This document shows, one piece after another, positions 1 through 11,387 of a DNA stretch of 64,000 nucleotides (its first letter is position 1; every line of letters begins with the position of its first letter). Both the position numbers and the translations under genes were made by a program. Origin of the DNA: Desmodus rotundus (lineage: Eukaryota; Chordata; Mammalia; Chiroptera; Phyllostomidae); contig NC_071398.1 in assembly GCF_022682495.2 (NCBI RefSeq), forward strand, positions 28,399,426 to 28,463,425. Direction: 5' to 3'. Under the pieces are notes generated by a model. It did no database searches, was not told the origin of the DNA, and saw only the letters and a program-made list of their open reading frames with translations.

Positions 1-190
1 CAGCCCCAGCCACAAGTTAATTAACCCTCCCAGCACCTCTCCAAAGGAGATAATTATTACTCATATCCCCTCCATAGGTGGTTAAACCAAGGCCCACAGG
101 GGCTGCGCGAGTGTATTAAATGCCAAATGGGGAAGTTACTCTGCATCGAGCTTAATCTAACCTGCCTCTTAATTAGTTGGGGCTATTAGT
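1..190. promoter_or_regulatory. Candidate conserved noncoding element (left edge)
   Basis: AT-rich block with no recognised repeat, cut by the window edge. It holds a palindromic TTAATTAA at 17-24, ATAATTATT at 50-58 and TTAATTAG at 169-176, all of the homeodomain-site type. This contrasts with the GC-rich flank that follows. Enhancer function is inferred from motif density only. Confidence 0.33.
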
Positions 191-660
191 CTCCAAGTAC
201 TTTCAGAGACTGCATTTTTGTTGTTTTCTTCTAAAAACCATATGCAACACTCCAGAAAAAGAAACCCCAGAAGGATGTACGGCATACAGCCTGGTTTCCT
301 GTGGGCAGAACCGAGGCCAGTGGCAATGGTCGGGGGAGGGGGCGGTGGGAGGTTCCACCCCAAGGCTCGGCTGTCTTTTGTGACTCGGCCCACTTCCCGG
401 GCTGTGGGTGACATCATTATGGGGAAGGATCATGGAGAAGCGGAGTATAAGAGGTTAGGGTTTGTCCGAGCCTCATCGCCATTGTCTTGCGTGCAGGAGA
501 TCTGCCAACAACGCTGGAGACGCTCACCTTGTCCAAGCAAGGCACGGTCACCATGACAGTGCCGATTATTTAGCTGGAAATCGCAGGTTCCCCGGTTCCG
601 CCACCCACGTGCAGAGCACTCGCTGCCATTGCTTGTAGCCAGGGGAACTCCAAAGGCTCT
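191..660. other. Unassigned unique sequence
   Basis: GC-rich sequence with a G-rich run near 330-350. Overlapping open frames on both strands show no protein family. No repeat recognised. Confidence 0.5.
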
Positions 661-834
661 CGTTTTTTCCTAGGAGCATTTTTATTATGAATTACGACTT
701 CCCTCTTTCTATCCATAATTTTATATATTTTCTGTATCAGGGTTCTGTAAGTCCAGATTTGCCTTTATCACCTACTATAAGGTTTTGTTTCCTAGTTAAT
801 TTGTGTAACTCGATGCTGTATAAATACCTAATGG
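661..834. other. AT-rich unassigned block
   Basis: Locally AT-rich sequence (TTTTATATATTTTC near 720; TTAATTTG near 796) just before an LTR-like repeat. It could be the AT-rich edge of an old repeat or a conserved element. Neither can be decided here. Confidence 0.3.
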
Positions 835-1115
835 CTGCATAACCTATCTCCCCCCAAACTTACTGGCTTGAAACCGCTGTCATCGTTGACTGTCTCTCTC
901 AGTTTCTGTGGGTCAGGACTTTGGGAGTGGCTCGACTGGGCAGTTCTGGCCCAGGAGGTGGGAGGGCTTGCTGCCAAGGTGGTACCTCCACATGGCGTGC
1001 GAGTTGGGTCCTATCTAGATGGAGGGTCTCTTCACAGCGCTGCTTCAGAGACCTGGCAACATGACAGCTGGATTCCAGGAGCCAGTGGCCAAGAAGGCAT
1101 AGTGGAAGGGGTGAC
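835..1115. mobile_element. Ancient LTR-like fragment (ERVL/MaLR type)
   Basis: The order of phrases (GCTGCATAACC..., then TTCTGTGGGTCAGGA, then a GGCAACATGACAGCTGG region) matches the old solitary-LTR family also seen at 9835, 13035 and 56895. It is heavily decayed. The LTR class is from memory and the subfamily is not assigned. Confidence 0.5.
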
Positions 1116-1684
1116 CTAGGTGGCTGAGCCTCAGAAATCACAGACTATCCCTTTGCCATAGTTCACCCATCTCTGGGCTATTTTTCTCCTCCACTCTTGT
1201 TCACTGGCCTCTTACAGCCCCCATCCTTGCTCAGCCCTAACAAAGTGCTGAATTGACAAAAGCTGACAGTGCCCTGCTGGGGGCCCACAGACAGAGCTGG
1301 TGCCAGCCCTGTAGAGCCCCAGGCTTCTTAGTTCCACTTGGCTTCCACCTCTCTTCACTTTGACTCCTGAGGCTGCAGCCAACTCTGAGCCACACGCCCT
1401 CTTGTTCTGGAGCACAGAGGGCGTATGGCTCACGAGACCCCCCAGCCCTCATGCACGCTCCGACTTAGGCAGAATGGACGGTTGAGAGCTCAAGAGGCAC
1501 CCTGGGTTTTGCCCACTGCTGCCAGTGAATGCGGTTGAGCCATTGCTGAATCCTTGGACACCCTCTCTGGGGGTGAATGCAGTTCCAGAAACCAGTTTCA
1601 TTGCACTGTGCAGCTTTGTCAGGCCCATGGACCAAAGGAAGGGCACCAAAACGAGAGTAAAAACAATGCCCACAGTTGTTTATG
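1116..1684. other. Unassigned unique sequence
   Basis: No gene, RNA or clear repeat seen. The frames at 1212-1731 are short and have no family resemblance. Confidence 0.5.
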
Positions 1685-1687
1685 TAG

Positions 1688-1888
1688 CCGGGCCCTGTTC
1701 TCAGTACTTGCTAGGTGCCTTAGCTCATTGAATCCTCAGACAACCCCGAGGGAGCAGAGACTGTTACTCCCATTTTATAGATGAGGAAACTGAGGCCCAG
1801 AGAAGTTAAGCCTCTAGCCTAAGGCCACAGTTAGGAAATGGTGGAACTGGGATTTGAACTCTAGATTTCCTACTCTTATCCATTCTCC
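1688..1888 (-). mobile_element. MIR SINE, nearly full length
   Basis: Reads as the reverse complement of MIR: the AGTACTTGCTAGGTGC start, ATTTTATAGATGAGGAAACT (the core), then AAGGCCACAGTTAGGAAATG and GGATTTGAACTC (the B-box side). MIR is a tRNA-derived SINE fossil of early mammals. Confidence 0.88.
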
Positions 1889-3284
1889 CATAGATCTCTA
1901 CTGCCTGATGCCCTTGGGCCCATCTCTTTGCCCTTCGGGCCTCAGTTTCCTCATGTGACCACAGGGGACAGGAGCGAAGGGAGGTAGGGCTGCGCGGTCT
2001 GTTCTTCCTCCTGTCCGCTCCGTGTGCTGTGCCCACGGCTGCGGCTCTCCCCACGACAGCTGCCCGCCAGCCCTCTGAAGCACACTGTTCTGCTTTCAAG
2101 ATGCCCCTGGCCCAGGAGATGGCCCCGCGGGTCAGGAGGCCAGGAGAATTGAGGATCTGCCTGATGGGCTGTGCTTTAGCTGTCGCTGCAGGATGACTCT
2201 TGGCGTGTAATCACAGCGTGCAGCACGGGGACAAAGAACATGACAGCAGAGAAGGATCAGACAGCAAGGAGGCGGGAGAGGGTGGAGCGCGCGGGGCTGG
2301 GCCCTGGAGCCTCTGCTTACCTCGGCTAGATGGGAACCCGCAGAGGTGGCTGGGAGCCTGCCCCCGTGCCCTCCTCTCTCCTCCTGCCCCAGACACCTGA
2401 TCTCCCAGCAGCACACTGGCCCTGGGCCCCCAGGACTCTGTGATGACCACACACAGCCTCAGTTTTTCATGTCCACCAATTAAGGGATTTGCTGGGCTGA
2501 CTGTGCTCGGAAACTCTGTGCAGATGCTGTGCTCCAGCCGGCAAGGGGGAGGCGAGACTCGGCTAACTGGGTATCAAACGCCTGCCGCTGCGAGAGTCGT
2601 GGTCCCAGCCTGTTGGGATCACTCGGGCTGGAGGGAGTACTGGGAAGGTGGTGGCGGCGAAATAATAAGGGAAGGCCAGCCGATGCCGGTGAGCCCTGGT
2701 GCTCGGGCCGCCGCGCAGCCCACACTGCCCTCTCGCCTGCTGTGTGCAGACTTCCGCCCCCAGGCAGGGAACACGCATGGCTAAGATTTCAGCTCCAGGG
2801 TGTGTGGGCTCTTGGTTTTTGTATTAGATTTGTAATAACAGACCCCAATTTGAATTTTGAAAAAATGAGTGAACGTAGAGGGAATCTTGGAACTGCAAGG
2901 TCGCCGTTTGCGAACGCCACAGGAGCCACTGTTCAGGCAAGACGCACCGGTGGGCGCTGAAATCTGTGGGTGGCTGACGACAGTTGGTTGGACACAGGAC
3001 CTGTGTCGTCTCATAGTGTCTCTCCGTGAGGTCCTTAATCATTTCGAAGGAGAAAGTGGTCACTTTCAACTGGGCAGGTGCCACCTACATCAAGTCATCG
3101 ATGTTATAATCACGAGGGACAAATGACATCATGGGCCTCCTGATATCATACACTGACAAGGGCACAGTGTCACTTCTGGGGTATTCCTGCCAAAAATGGC
3201 CTGTTTGGTTAAACTTGGGAGAGTGTGTACTTCTAGACCTGGCTGATTCTGCACCAGGTGGGGTTTGGGCCAGCCCCTCACTAC
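1889..3284. other. Unassigned unique sequence
   Basis: Mostly GC-rich. A short MIR-like piece (GGCCTCAGTTTCCTCATGTG) lies at about 1938-1957. An AT-richer patch lies at 2815-2880. No coding or RNA signal. Confidence 0.45.
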
Positions 3285-3372
3285 GCAGCACCAGCCCTTC
3301 CCAGAGCTCATAAGAAATGCAGAGTCTCAGGTCCTGCCCCCAACCTAGAACAGAACCTGCACTTTGACAAAA
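3285..3372. mobile_element. hAT-Charlie fragment (MER5/MER20-like)
   Basis: The run AGCTCATAAGAAATGCAGAG followed by TCTCAGGTCCTGCCCCC and AACCTGCACTTTGACAA follows the internal order of the non-autonomous hAT-Charlie elements MER5/MER20. Only the middle is preserved and no terminal repeats are visible. Confidence 0.65.
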
Positions 3373-5029
3373 CTGTGGTGCTTCACACACACACGGCAGA
3401 CGCTGCAGACCACTCTCCCGAAAATTCTACCATGCCCTCCAACTACGTCTATGCGGCTCTGATCTGATTAGTTTCAGCGGCAGAAGGACCCAGGCAGGAA
3501 AACTGAACTCTGTGGCATGACCCTGGCTGACAGGAGCAAGCAAATGGGAAATGAGGGGCTGCTGGGGTGAGGCCAGGTATCTGGGACATGGCATGGTTCC
3601 CTGGACCGCTAGCGCGGAATAGACAGTGTCCTGGCGAATCGCTGAGCGTCTCCTCCTCTCTTCATCCCCTTGTCCCGAGCTGCTGAACTTACAGCCCGGG
3701 GCACGTGTGTGTGTCCTGCTTGACCAGCAGGAGGCCAGCAGGCCCTGCCATGGAAACCGGCGCCGGCAGAGGGCCTGCTCCCCCGGGCCCGTTAGCGGGG
3801 AGCACCATGGCCACTTGGTATTTTCCAAGGAGGGGTTCCGGCGGGTCACCCACGTGTTGGCGTAAGCACTTGGTGTCCTCGCCAAGTGACTCATTCAAAA
3901 TGGGAACATTTATTTGAGGGAATGTGTAGCAATGAGGCTCTGGGAAAGAAAACGGGGTGTTGGCATCCGTGGGCCCGGCTGGTCTCCCCTAAAACTGCTG
4001 CTGTCATCCACCTCACTGAACTGGGGACTTGGTGTGCTGGGGTGTCCATTCACAGGCGGGGTACAGGGTGCTTGCAAATGCCTGCCCTCCCCGAAGGAGC
4101 CTCCCCTCCTACTGAGAGGTCACTGTGGAGTGCTTGGCCTGCGGCTGGGCCCCCGCGAGCGACGAGCAGGCACCCCGGGGCTGCAATCGTCATTGTGAGG
4201 TGCCCCGGGCCTGCCAGCACTTCCTTGGCACTGTGGTTTACACACCCATTAGTCCAAGTGCCCAACAGCTTCAGGTGGAGTGGGACTTCTTCGGAAAGAT
4301 GAAAGATTGGGGGGCTATTTGAACATCTGTTCCAGTACCACTTGGAAAGTTTCAAGTCAGGCGAGTCTGTATTGCCAGCCAGAGTAGGATGTTTTAGTCC
4401 CTGTGTAGGGAGTTAAAAAAGAAGAGAGTGAAAATAAGATGTGAGTTTCTGCCTCATCCTGTGGCACGGGCGGGCGTCTTGGAGCACCTCAGCAAGTAGC
4501 TTCGCTGCAAGAGAAGCTGTTGCAAAATGGGCCTCCTGCCCCAGGAGGGCCAGGAGCTGCAGGTTCCAGGGGTCACACCACCTGTCTGGAGGTGCTGCTG
4601 CCTTGGCCTGGCTCTCAGTGCCTCTGGTCCCCCCGAGTGTCTCTAGGGACAGGGACAGCAGATGAGTGTTCTGTGGTGTCACTGAGAACGCTGGCTCGTG
4701 CGAGGGACCAGCTGGAGGCAAGCGCTGGGGTCTGTTCGAGACAGATGGCTCTGTCAGATTTGGCTCCCAGAAATTGTGCAAGACATGTGACACTTGGCGG
4801 GACTGCAGAGGCCTGGGCTCCCAGGGTGGCCTCCAGAGCCGACTCAGTGGGGCCCAGAAAGAACAGGAGGTGGGGAGCTCGCTGTCTGCCCGCCTCCTAC
4901 ACCACCCACTCCACGGTTTTATGGGACGACTGGTTGGAGGACCTTGCAGCTTAGCAACCACTTCCGCGCTCACAGTGACCCGTGAGGCCTTTCGTGATCT
5001 GCCCACGCCCCAGCTCTGGTCCTGTCTCA
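3373..5029. other. Unassigned unique sequence
   Basis: GC-rich, with no family seen in frames on either strand, including the long antisense frame at 4413-5102 that runs on into the L2 copy. An AT-richer patch lies at 4300-4440. Confidence 0.45.
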
Positions 5030-5470
5030 CTCGGCTCCAGCACCACTGGCCTTGCTGTTCCTTGAGCACGCCAGCCATGTGGCTACCCCCAGGCCTTTGC
5101 ACTTGTTGCTCCCTCTGCCTGGCATGCTCTTTCTCTTGCTATCTATATGGCTGGCTTTCTCAATTCCTTTCGGGTCTTTCTTCCATTGTTTCCTTCTCTG
5201 TGAGGCCTTTCCTAACCACCCCATCCAAAACTCCAGGCTGCGGCTCAACAATTCCTCTCCCACCTTCCAAGCGTTATTTTCCTCCTTCACACGTGCTGGG
5301 AACGTGCTGTTTTACTTGTTTGCTGTTTGTTTCCCCCAACCCCACCAAAACCTAAGTCAGCTCCATTAGCTCTGTGAGTGGCCTGGATTGTTCGTGGCTA
5401 CATACATAATTCCTGGAACAGTGCCTGGCACACAATAGGCACTTAATAAATATTTGTGAACGGAAGAAAT
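5030..5470 (+). mobile_element. L2 LINE 3' end
   Basis: Long L2 3' region in order: CCACTGGCCTTGCTGTTCCT, AGGCCTTTGCACTTG, CTCCCTCTGCCTGGCATGC, GTGAGGCCTTTCCTAACCACC, then the end GTGCCTGGCACACAATAGGC with AATAAATATTTGTGAA. This is one of the better preserved L2 copies in the window. Confidence 0.92.
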
Positions 5471-6974
5471 GAAGATTGGTGAGAAATAAGCACTATCAAT
5501 GCCCCTCCTCCATTTTGACATTTTAAAAAATAATGAAAGACCTACTGACTCTGAATTCCCTGGAAAATGTCAGAGCCACGGTGGGGGAGGGGGGGCAGAT
5601 GGGAGTGGTCAGTGGCTGGGGGAGCCTCACAGATAATAAAGCCACCAGGCAAATGGGCAGAGACCCCGAGCAGGAAGCCAACTGCCCGAGGTGACACCAA
5701 GCACCTCTGCACCCACCTCGCCCACCCTGCAGCCTGAGCCGACTGTGATGAGTTTGTTGGGCAGCCTGGGCATCTGCGACGTGGCAAACACCAGCTGGGG
5801 ACCTGAGGAAGTTCACAGAGGATTTGGTCTAAAGGAGCCCTCTGCCTGGGGCTGACACCCTGGTGCCCCTTAGAATAGCAAAAGTCAGGAATGTAGTTGG
5901 CTCCGAAGAGGAGGGACTAGAGCCCACGTGGGGTTCAGGTCACTTCATGGAGGAGGTGGCATTTGCACATGTGTCAGTGGAATCTGTGGAGGGAGGCGTT
6001 TCAGCCAAGCTGGGAAGCAGGGAGGTCAGTCTGTCAGTGCACACACAAGGCACCCACTCCGGGGAGGGGTGAGGTGGGGTGACATCCAGCTCCCCTCTGC
6101 CCGTGAGCCATGAGACTGGGCCTGGTGAGGCTTGGTGTGGGTGGCCCTAGGAATGCAGTGGGGTCTGGCCACCCTTCTTACCTCCACCTGCGGCAGGGGG
6201 AGGGGACAGTGCAGCAGCAGCCCTCACCACCTCTGAACAATGAGAGCCTGTTCTCAAGGTGGATTTTCTTTTTTGAACAAATTCACCAGAGCCCTGGGTG
6301 TCCAGCAAGGCATCGCCTGACACCTCCTGATTCCCAAACAGATGCAAGCACAAACGCACCGATCAGGTGCGAACTCACTGCCCAGGTGGGGCCCGGCACC
6401 CTTCCCCACAGGCCTGGAGGCTGCTCTGAGTTCATTTCGACCCCACCTGCCTCCGCATGCACGCTGGGGCTTAAACGTGCCTGGAGCTCTCCATCACTCA
6501 TTTAAGTGTTCTGTTTATAATCCTTGTGCAGGTCTGCACCGCACAGGACATGAACTGAAACCCAGCCTGGACGGCACACACCAAGCCACGTGTCCTGGAC
6601 AAAGGGGGCCCCTTTTCTTATGTCTTGCTCTCCTTTTGTCATAATCTGTAATATTAACCAGCTCTGCAGTAAAGCCTCTGTGGGGGCTGAGACAGGCGCA
6701 GAGGACAGGATGCGGCCCCTCACATCCTGTCTAGTTTCTGAGCTTCTTTCCGTTTTGTCATGCTGGCCAGACGACTGGCAAGGACCACGCCACGCCCTTC
6801 TTGTCCCTCCTGCAGCCACCACCAGCTGCCTCCCCCAGAGCAGGCAGCCCAGCGTGCCCGCTCAGGACCCTGGGAGAGGGGAATGAAAAGCATTTCTCCA
6901 CTCTCAGAGCCTGAGCAGCCACACTCAGAACAGGGACCTCTGACCCCGGTGAAGAAGAAGGGGGAGGAGAAGGA
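5471..6974. other. Unassigned unique sequence
   Basis: GC-rich, with a G-rich run at 5580-5600. An AT-richer patch lies at 6495-6690. No repeat or gene recognised. Confidence 0.45.
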
Positions 6975-6977
6975 GAG

Positions 6978-7160
6978 GAACAAACCCCTATACGGCACTT
7001 ACTGTCCACATGTGTCATCTAATATCGAACCCTAACACAACCCTAAGGAGCAGTTACTGTCATTGTCCCCATTTTACAGACAGGGGAACTGAAGCACTGA
7101 GTGGGTATGTCACTCACCCAAAGTCACCCAGAAGAGCCAGGGTCCAGACCAGATCAGCTG
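6978..7160 (-). mobile_element. MIR SINE
   Basis: Reverse-complement MIR with CCCCATTTTACAGACAGGGG, AACTGAAGCACTGAG and CAAAGTCACCCAG in the correct order. Confidence 0.85.
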
Positions 7161-7850
7161 GCTGCAGGCTCCATGCTGGTGGGGCCTCTTGAGCCGCTGA
7201 GCCTGGTCTGGACCTGAAGTTAAGAGGCTGGGGGGCCACCGGTCCTCCCCCGCCTCCCCTGCCCTGGGGCTGCACAAGCCCAGCCCAGCAGCCGCTTCGG
7301 GGAGCAGCACCTCTGTGCCTGTGTGGCTTTTGTCAGGTTTTCTTTCCTTCCCGAAGCCATCAAGCAGCATCTTCTGGATTCTTCCCTTCTGAGAGACCTG
7401 CCACCACCCTTGGACAGGGCAGTGCCTCCCTGCCTCCTCCACAACTCCCGCCAGGCCCCATGTGCTGAGTGGAGGGCTGTCCGCCCTTGCAGGGCAGACG
7501 TGCCCGCAGGGCTCGGGGCCATGGCTTGGACGTGGTGTGTGGCCTCTGCCTGGCAGACAGGCTGGACCTCATCCCAGCCCCTCTTCTCCCTGCCAACCCC
7601 AGCTGCTGACCAGGCCCCAGGCCCCCAGGAGACCCTCTCCATATTGTCCTCAGCCTGTCGGAGCCTGGGGGTGGAAGTCAGGGCCGGCACAGCCATTCAG
7701 CAATGAGAGGCAACCTCACAGGCCTCTCTGTGGGGTCCTTAACCTCCTCACTCTGCCCTCCTGCCTGCCCAGCGCAGAACACTGCCCTTGTCATTCTTGC
7801 CACAAAGGGCCCTTATTTCCCTTCATCTTTTATTAGAGCCGGTTTAGGGT
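7161..7850. other. Unassigned unique sequence
   Basis: GC-rich, with overlapping open frames on both strands (7110-7836). Lack of family resemblance and the two-strand openness argue for chance frames. Confidence 0.5.
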
Positions 7851-7854
7851 TGAT

Positions 7855-7945
7855 TGGGTCAGGCTCTGGGGACTCGGACAAAAATAAGGCAGCCCTGCTC
7901 CTGACCCTCAGAGTTTGGTAAGGAGGCAGGAAGGTAAACAAAATA
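7855..7945 (-). mobile_element. L2-like LINE fragment
   Basis: GGCTCTGGGGACTCGG, then GCCCTGCTCCTGACCCTCAG and GGAAGGTAAACAAAAT, resembles the antisense L2 3' end, which normally reads ...CTGCCCTCA-AGGAGCTCACAG. Diverged. Confidence 0.5.
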
Positions 7946-7969
7946 GCCACCCTCGGCCTGGGAGGTTCC

Positions 7970-8110
7970 ATCACCCCACATTTGCAGCTCCTTTCTGTGC
8001 ACCCTTGGGCATATTAGTTCACCTCTCTGGGCTTTGAGTTCTCATCTGTAGGATGGGGATAATCATGGCAGTTACCTCTCTTGTGAAGAATAATTACTTG
8101 TGTTTTTGTG
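7970..8110 (+). mobile_element. MIR SINE
   Basis: Sense MIR: CACCCTTGGGCATATTAGTT, CACCTCTCTGGGCTTTGAG, CATCTGTAGGATGGGGATAA, then a decayed 3' part. Confidence 0.85.
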
Positions 8111-8124
8111 TGCAGATTAAATTG

Positions 8125-8395
8125 ATTTATTTTTGATCAGCTTTATTGGAGTACCATTCACATACAATGAAACCCACGCATTGTAAGGGACGGACTCACC
8201 GAGTTTTGACAAATACATGCAGTTGTGCAACCACCACCACCACAGTGATCACACGGAATGTCCCCATCCCTCCAGAAAGTTCCACTGGGCCCCCTTGCAG
8301 TCATTCCCTTCTCTCCCTGACCGCTAACCCCGGGTGGCCACAGATCTGTTTTCCGTCACTGCGTCTGTGTCTTTTCTATTAGCTATTGGGCACAT
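8125..8395. mobile_element. L1M-type LINE-1 fragment, part 1
   Basis: TTTATTGGAGTACCATTCAC, GAGTTTTGACAAATACATGC, TTGTGCAACCACCACCACCA and AGATCTGTTTTCCGTCACTG follow one conserved block of old mammalian L1M elements. The matching continuation reappears after about 370 bases, so this is probably half of a split copy. Confidence 0.78.
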
Positions 8396-8424
8396 TATAG
8401 GCCTTAGTTGTCTGTGGCTATTGT

Positions 8425-8650
8425 AGTTGCCAGTTAGTTTCTGAGTGACCACAGGCTGGGTGGATGAAAACAGTGGAAATCTAATCTCGCAAGTTCCAGA
8501 GGCCAGAAGTCTGAAACCCAGGTTTCGGCAGGGTCAGTTCCTTCTGGAAGTTCAGAGGAAGAGTCTGTTCGTGCCTCTCTCCCAGTTGCCAGTGGCCTCC
8601 AGGAGTCCTTGGCATTACTGGGTAACAGCAAGGCTGTTGATTGAATGAGA
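8425..8650 (-). mobile_element. MLT1-like LTR fragment
   Basis: GGCTGGGTGGATGAAAACAG, CAAGTTCCAGAGGCCAGAAG, CGGCAGGGTCAGTTCCTTCT match antisense MLT1-type LTRs in order. It lies between two L1M pieces, consistent with insertion into that L1M. Confidence 0.65.
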
Positions 8651-8764
8651 TAGCATGGCAGAGACCCCAGAGCACAACCCGGCTCCCCGAGTCAGCCAGA
8701 TCAGATGGCCCATTCTTGCCAGCCTCGTTTCAGCAGAGGCAGCAACCCCTGAGTCCCCTCCACT

Positions 8765-9145
8765 ACTGTCTCCTTTCCCTTCACCCAGAGCAGCCACTGT
8801 CCAAAGTTTGCTGTTTCAGACTGCACATCGGCTACGGCCAGAGACTGCCTCTAGTTGTGTTTGGCTTGCTGTTAAACCCTGGATGGATGACCTCCTGGAA
8901 CACATGTCCTCTGGCACCTGCCTTTAGGGCTTGAGGTTTACTCCAAGTGATTCGTGTAGGTCCAGCCCACCCTTTTCCTGGCTGCATAGGATTCCATGCA
9001 CACCGTTTGCTAACTTGAGTTTCATTGATGGAGGGGTTGTTTCTGGTGTCCTGCTGTCGCAGATGCTGCCCGTGCCTATTCTTCTCCCTGGTGCTGATGT
9101 GTGAGAGTTTCTCGAGGGTTCATGGCTGAATTCCAGGGAGATGGG
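8765..9145. mobile_element. L1M-type LINE-1 fragment, part 2
   Basis: AAAGTTTGCTGTTTCAGACT, GTGTTTGGCTTGCTG, CCTGGCTGCATAGGATTCCA, TTTCATTGATGGAGGGGTTG and GTGTGAGAGTTTCTCGAGGG continue the L1M block begun at 8125 in the same reading direction. The first 100 bases are the least certain. Confidence 0.65.
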
Positions 9146-9407
9146 CCGGGGCCATCTCTGCTTTTCTGGACCTTGCCAGCATGCTTGTCTCACACCAGTT
9201 GTATCAGCTTCCCCCTCCCCCGGCAGGGTAGGACACCATCCGGGCCCCCTGGCCTTGCCAAGTTCACCTTCAAAAGTGGGAATTGAATGGAAAACTGGAG
9301 GCCAAGGGTGGTTTGCAAGACATGGGCCTGGAGGACAGGACAGCAGCAAGCCACGCTCGCACCTGTGTAGACACTGAGGCGAGGGCGTGGCCCGCCCTCC
9401 TGGTCTT

Positions 9408-9575
9408 CACTACATGGGTAGCACCTACTCTGTTCTAAGTCATTTAATTCTACCCACAACCCTCCCACACAGGTCCTGCTGACACCCCCATTTTGCAGAC
9501 AGGCAGACTGTAGCCTAGAAAGGGTAAGTCACTGGTCCGGCGTCCAGCCAGCAGCAGAGCCAGGATTTGAGCCCT
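9408..9575 (-). mobile_element. MIR SINE
   Basis: Reverse-complement MIR: GCACCTACTCTGTTCTAAGT, CCCCCATTTTGCAGACAGGC, GGGTAAGTCACTGG, CAGAGCCAGGATTTGAGCCC. Confidence 0.9.
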
Positions 9576-9834
9576 GCGGGCTGGGGCTGGATCTGTCCAG
9601 GTTCTTCTCAGGGAGTGTGCCGTGGTTGGGCAGCTGTGCCAACCCTGGTCAGCCTCTGTTGGCCCCCTCAAGAAGGCACAGATCTCCTGGTGGCCTCTTT
9701 GCCGCCCTGCCTGCTGCTGTCTTCTCACCCAAGGTGCCCACCGGGCCCTAATGGAGACCCTAGTGTGAATGGATTTACTGCCTCTTGGGGATGGGGGGAG
9801 AGAAGAGATTTCCTCAAGGGCAGGTCTGGTTAGC

Positions 9835-10178
9835 TGCAAGCCATGACAAGCCACCCCAAAATTAACAGCTTAAACTGATAACCACCATTTCGTTGTGATC
9901 TCGCATGACCTGGGGCCTGACCGGGCTCAGCCAGGGGCTTGTCACTCAGGGTCTTTTGTGCGGTTTCTGTCACATGGGGTTGGGCTGGGAAGACTCAGAC
10001 AGGAGGGTGGGAACAGCTGGGGCTCCCAGGTGACTCCCCCTCTCATGGCTTCTCCATGTGTCCTCTCCAGCAGGGTGACTTCAGGCTTGCCCAGTTTTTT
10101 ACCTGGTGGGCCAGGGTTCCCAGGCTGCGTGTCCAGAGAAAGAGGGGACAGAAGCTGTGTGGCCTTTTGGTGGTATTG
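9835..10178. mobile_element. LTR-like element, part 1 (interrupted)
   Basis: CATGACAAGCCACCCCAAAA, TTAACAGCTTAAACTG, ACCGGGCTCAGCCAGG and CACATGGGGTTGGGCTGGGA follow an ERVL/MaLR-type LTR in order. The sequence stops where an L1M block begins, and its expected continuation is found at 10676. Confidence 0.6.
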
Positions 10179-10181
10179 ATT

Positions 10182-10675
10182 GAGGTGGAGTTCACACTAC
10201 AGAATTAACCATTTCTAAGCGTGCACTTCAGTGGCATTTGGTACTTCCACACTATTGCGCAACCGTCACCGCTGTCCAGTTCCAAGACATTTTCGTCACC
10301 CCAAAGGAAACCCTGCATTCAGGGAGCAGTCACTCCCTGCTCCTCCCCGCATAGCGCCTGCCAACCGCCAGTCTGCTTTCTGTCTCATGGGTTACCTACG
10401 CTGGTCGTTCCATGCAGACGGAATCGTACAATATGGGCCTTTCGCGACTGGGTTCTTTGACTCGGCACAATGTTCTCGAAGTTCGTCCACGTGGTGGCGT
10501 GCCAGAGCTTCGTTCCTTTACATGGCCGAGTAGTGTTACGTTGTTTGGACATACCACACTTTGCTTATTCATCTGCAGATGGACATTTGGGTTACTGCTG
10601 CCTTTGGCTACTGTGACGAGGGCTGCCGTGGACCTTTTTGTTCGAGTGTTTGCATGAAGCTGCAGAGCCTTTTAT
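10182..10675. mobile_element. L1M-type LINE-1 fragment inserted in LTR
   Basis: Long match in order to the L1M block: GGTGGAGTTCACACTACAGA, CACTTCAGTGGCATTTGGTA, CATTTTCGTCACCCCAAAGG, GGAATCGTACAATATGGGCC, GGACATTTGGGTTACTGCTG, TTCGAGTGTTTGCATGA. It is unusually CpG-rich for its age (CGCGACTGGG, TTCGTCCACG). Confidence 0.9.
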
Positions 10676-10850
10676 GACTTAGCAGTGCCACCTCTGCTGT
10701 GTTCTGTTAGAAGTGAGTCACTGAGGCCAGGCTGTGTCAGCCGGGGGAGAATGAGATTCTGCCTCCCAATGGGGGAGGTGTCACCGGATTTGTGGACTTG
10801 AGTTGGGACCGTTGTGCCCTGGCCCCTTATTTGTAAAATGTGAAAGTGAC
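10676..10850. mobile_element. LTR-like element, part 2
   Basis: TTTTATGACTTAGCAGTGCC, GTTAGAAGTGAGTCACTGAG, CTCCCAATGGGGGAGGTGTC and GATTTGTGGACTTG correspond to the distal end of the same LTR family as 9835-10178. This supports one LTR split by the L1M. Confidence 0.62.
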
Positions 10851-11384
10851 CCTCAAAGCCACCCTAAGCCCCAGCCCCCACCCAGCCTTTCTGAGCACAG
10901 GTGCAGGGAGCAGGCATCAGAGCTGTCCTGTGAGCCGGGCCAGGCCCCAGACCTTGCCGTCTGGGGTCTGGGCGGCCGGTGAGGGGTGTGTGGAGCTGGA
11001 GGTACCTGTCAGGGTGGTGGGCACAAAAGTGGGGAGCAGAGCTGCTTGCACCAGGGGCCCAGCGGGAAGGTGATTTCAGAATTGGGACAAGGCGGGAAGG
11101 GCATGTGAGGGAGAGGATGGTCTGGGCAAGGCTGCGTGTCCCACTCCAGACCTCATCCATCTCACCCTACATGTGTGCAGATGCCCAGGCAAAGGCAGGA
11201 GGTCGGGTAGAGTTTCATCAAAATGAGGGAAAAGCATTCAGCGGGACCCACCTGTAGATGCTCCTCAGCCTCTCTAGCTGTGCTAATAACAAGAGCTCAT
11301 ATGGACTGTTGCCTCCTCTTTTGTAGTCTGTCTCCCTGCTTTCCACATTCCAACTCCTACTCTTACAGAAGTTCCAGAAGGAAG
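10851..11384. other. Unassigned unique sequence
   Basis: GC-rich, with no repeat, RNA or gene recognised. Confidence 0.5.
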
Positions 11385-11387
11385 GAA

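Noticed and set aside
4413..5355. Two 229-codon frames on opposite strands
   Set aside because: They overlap each other and an L2 copy; neither shows a family.
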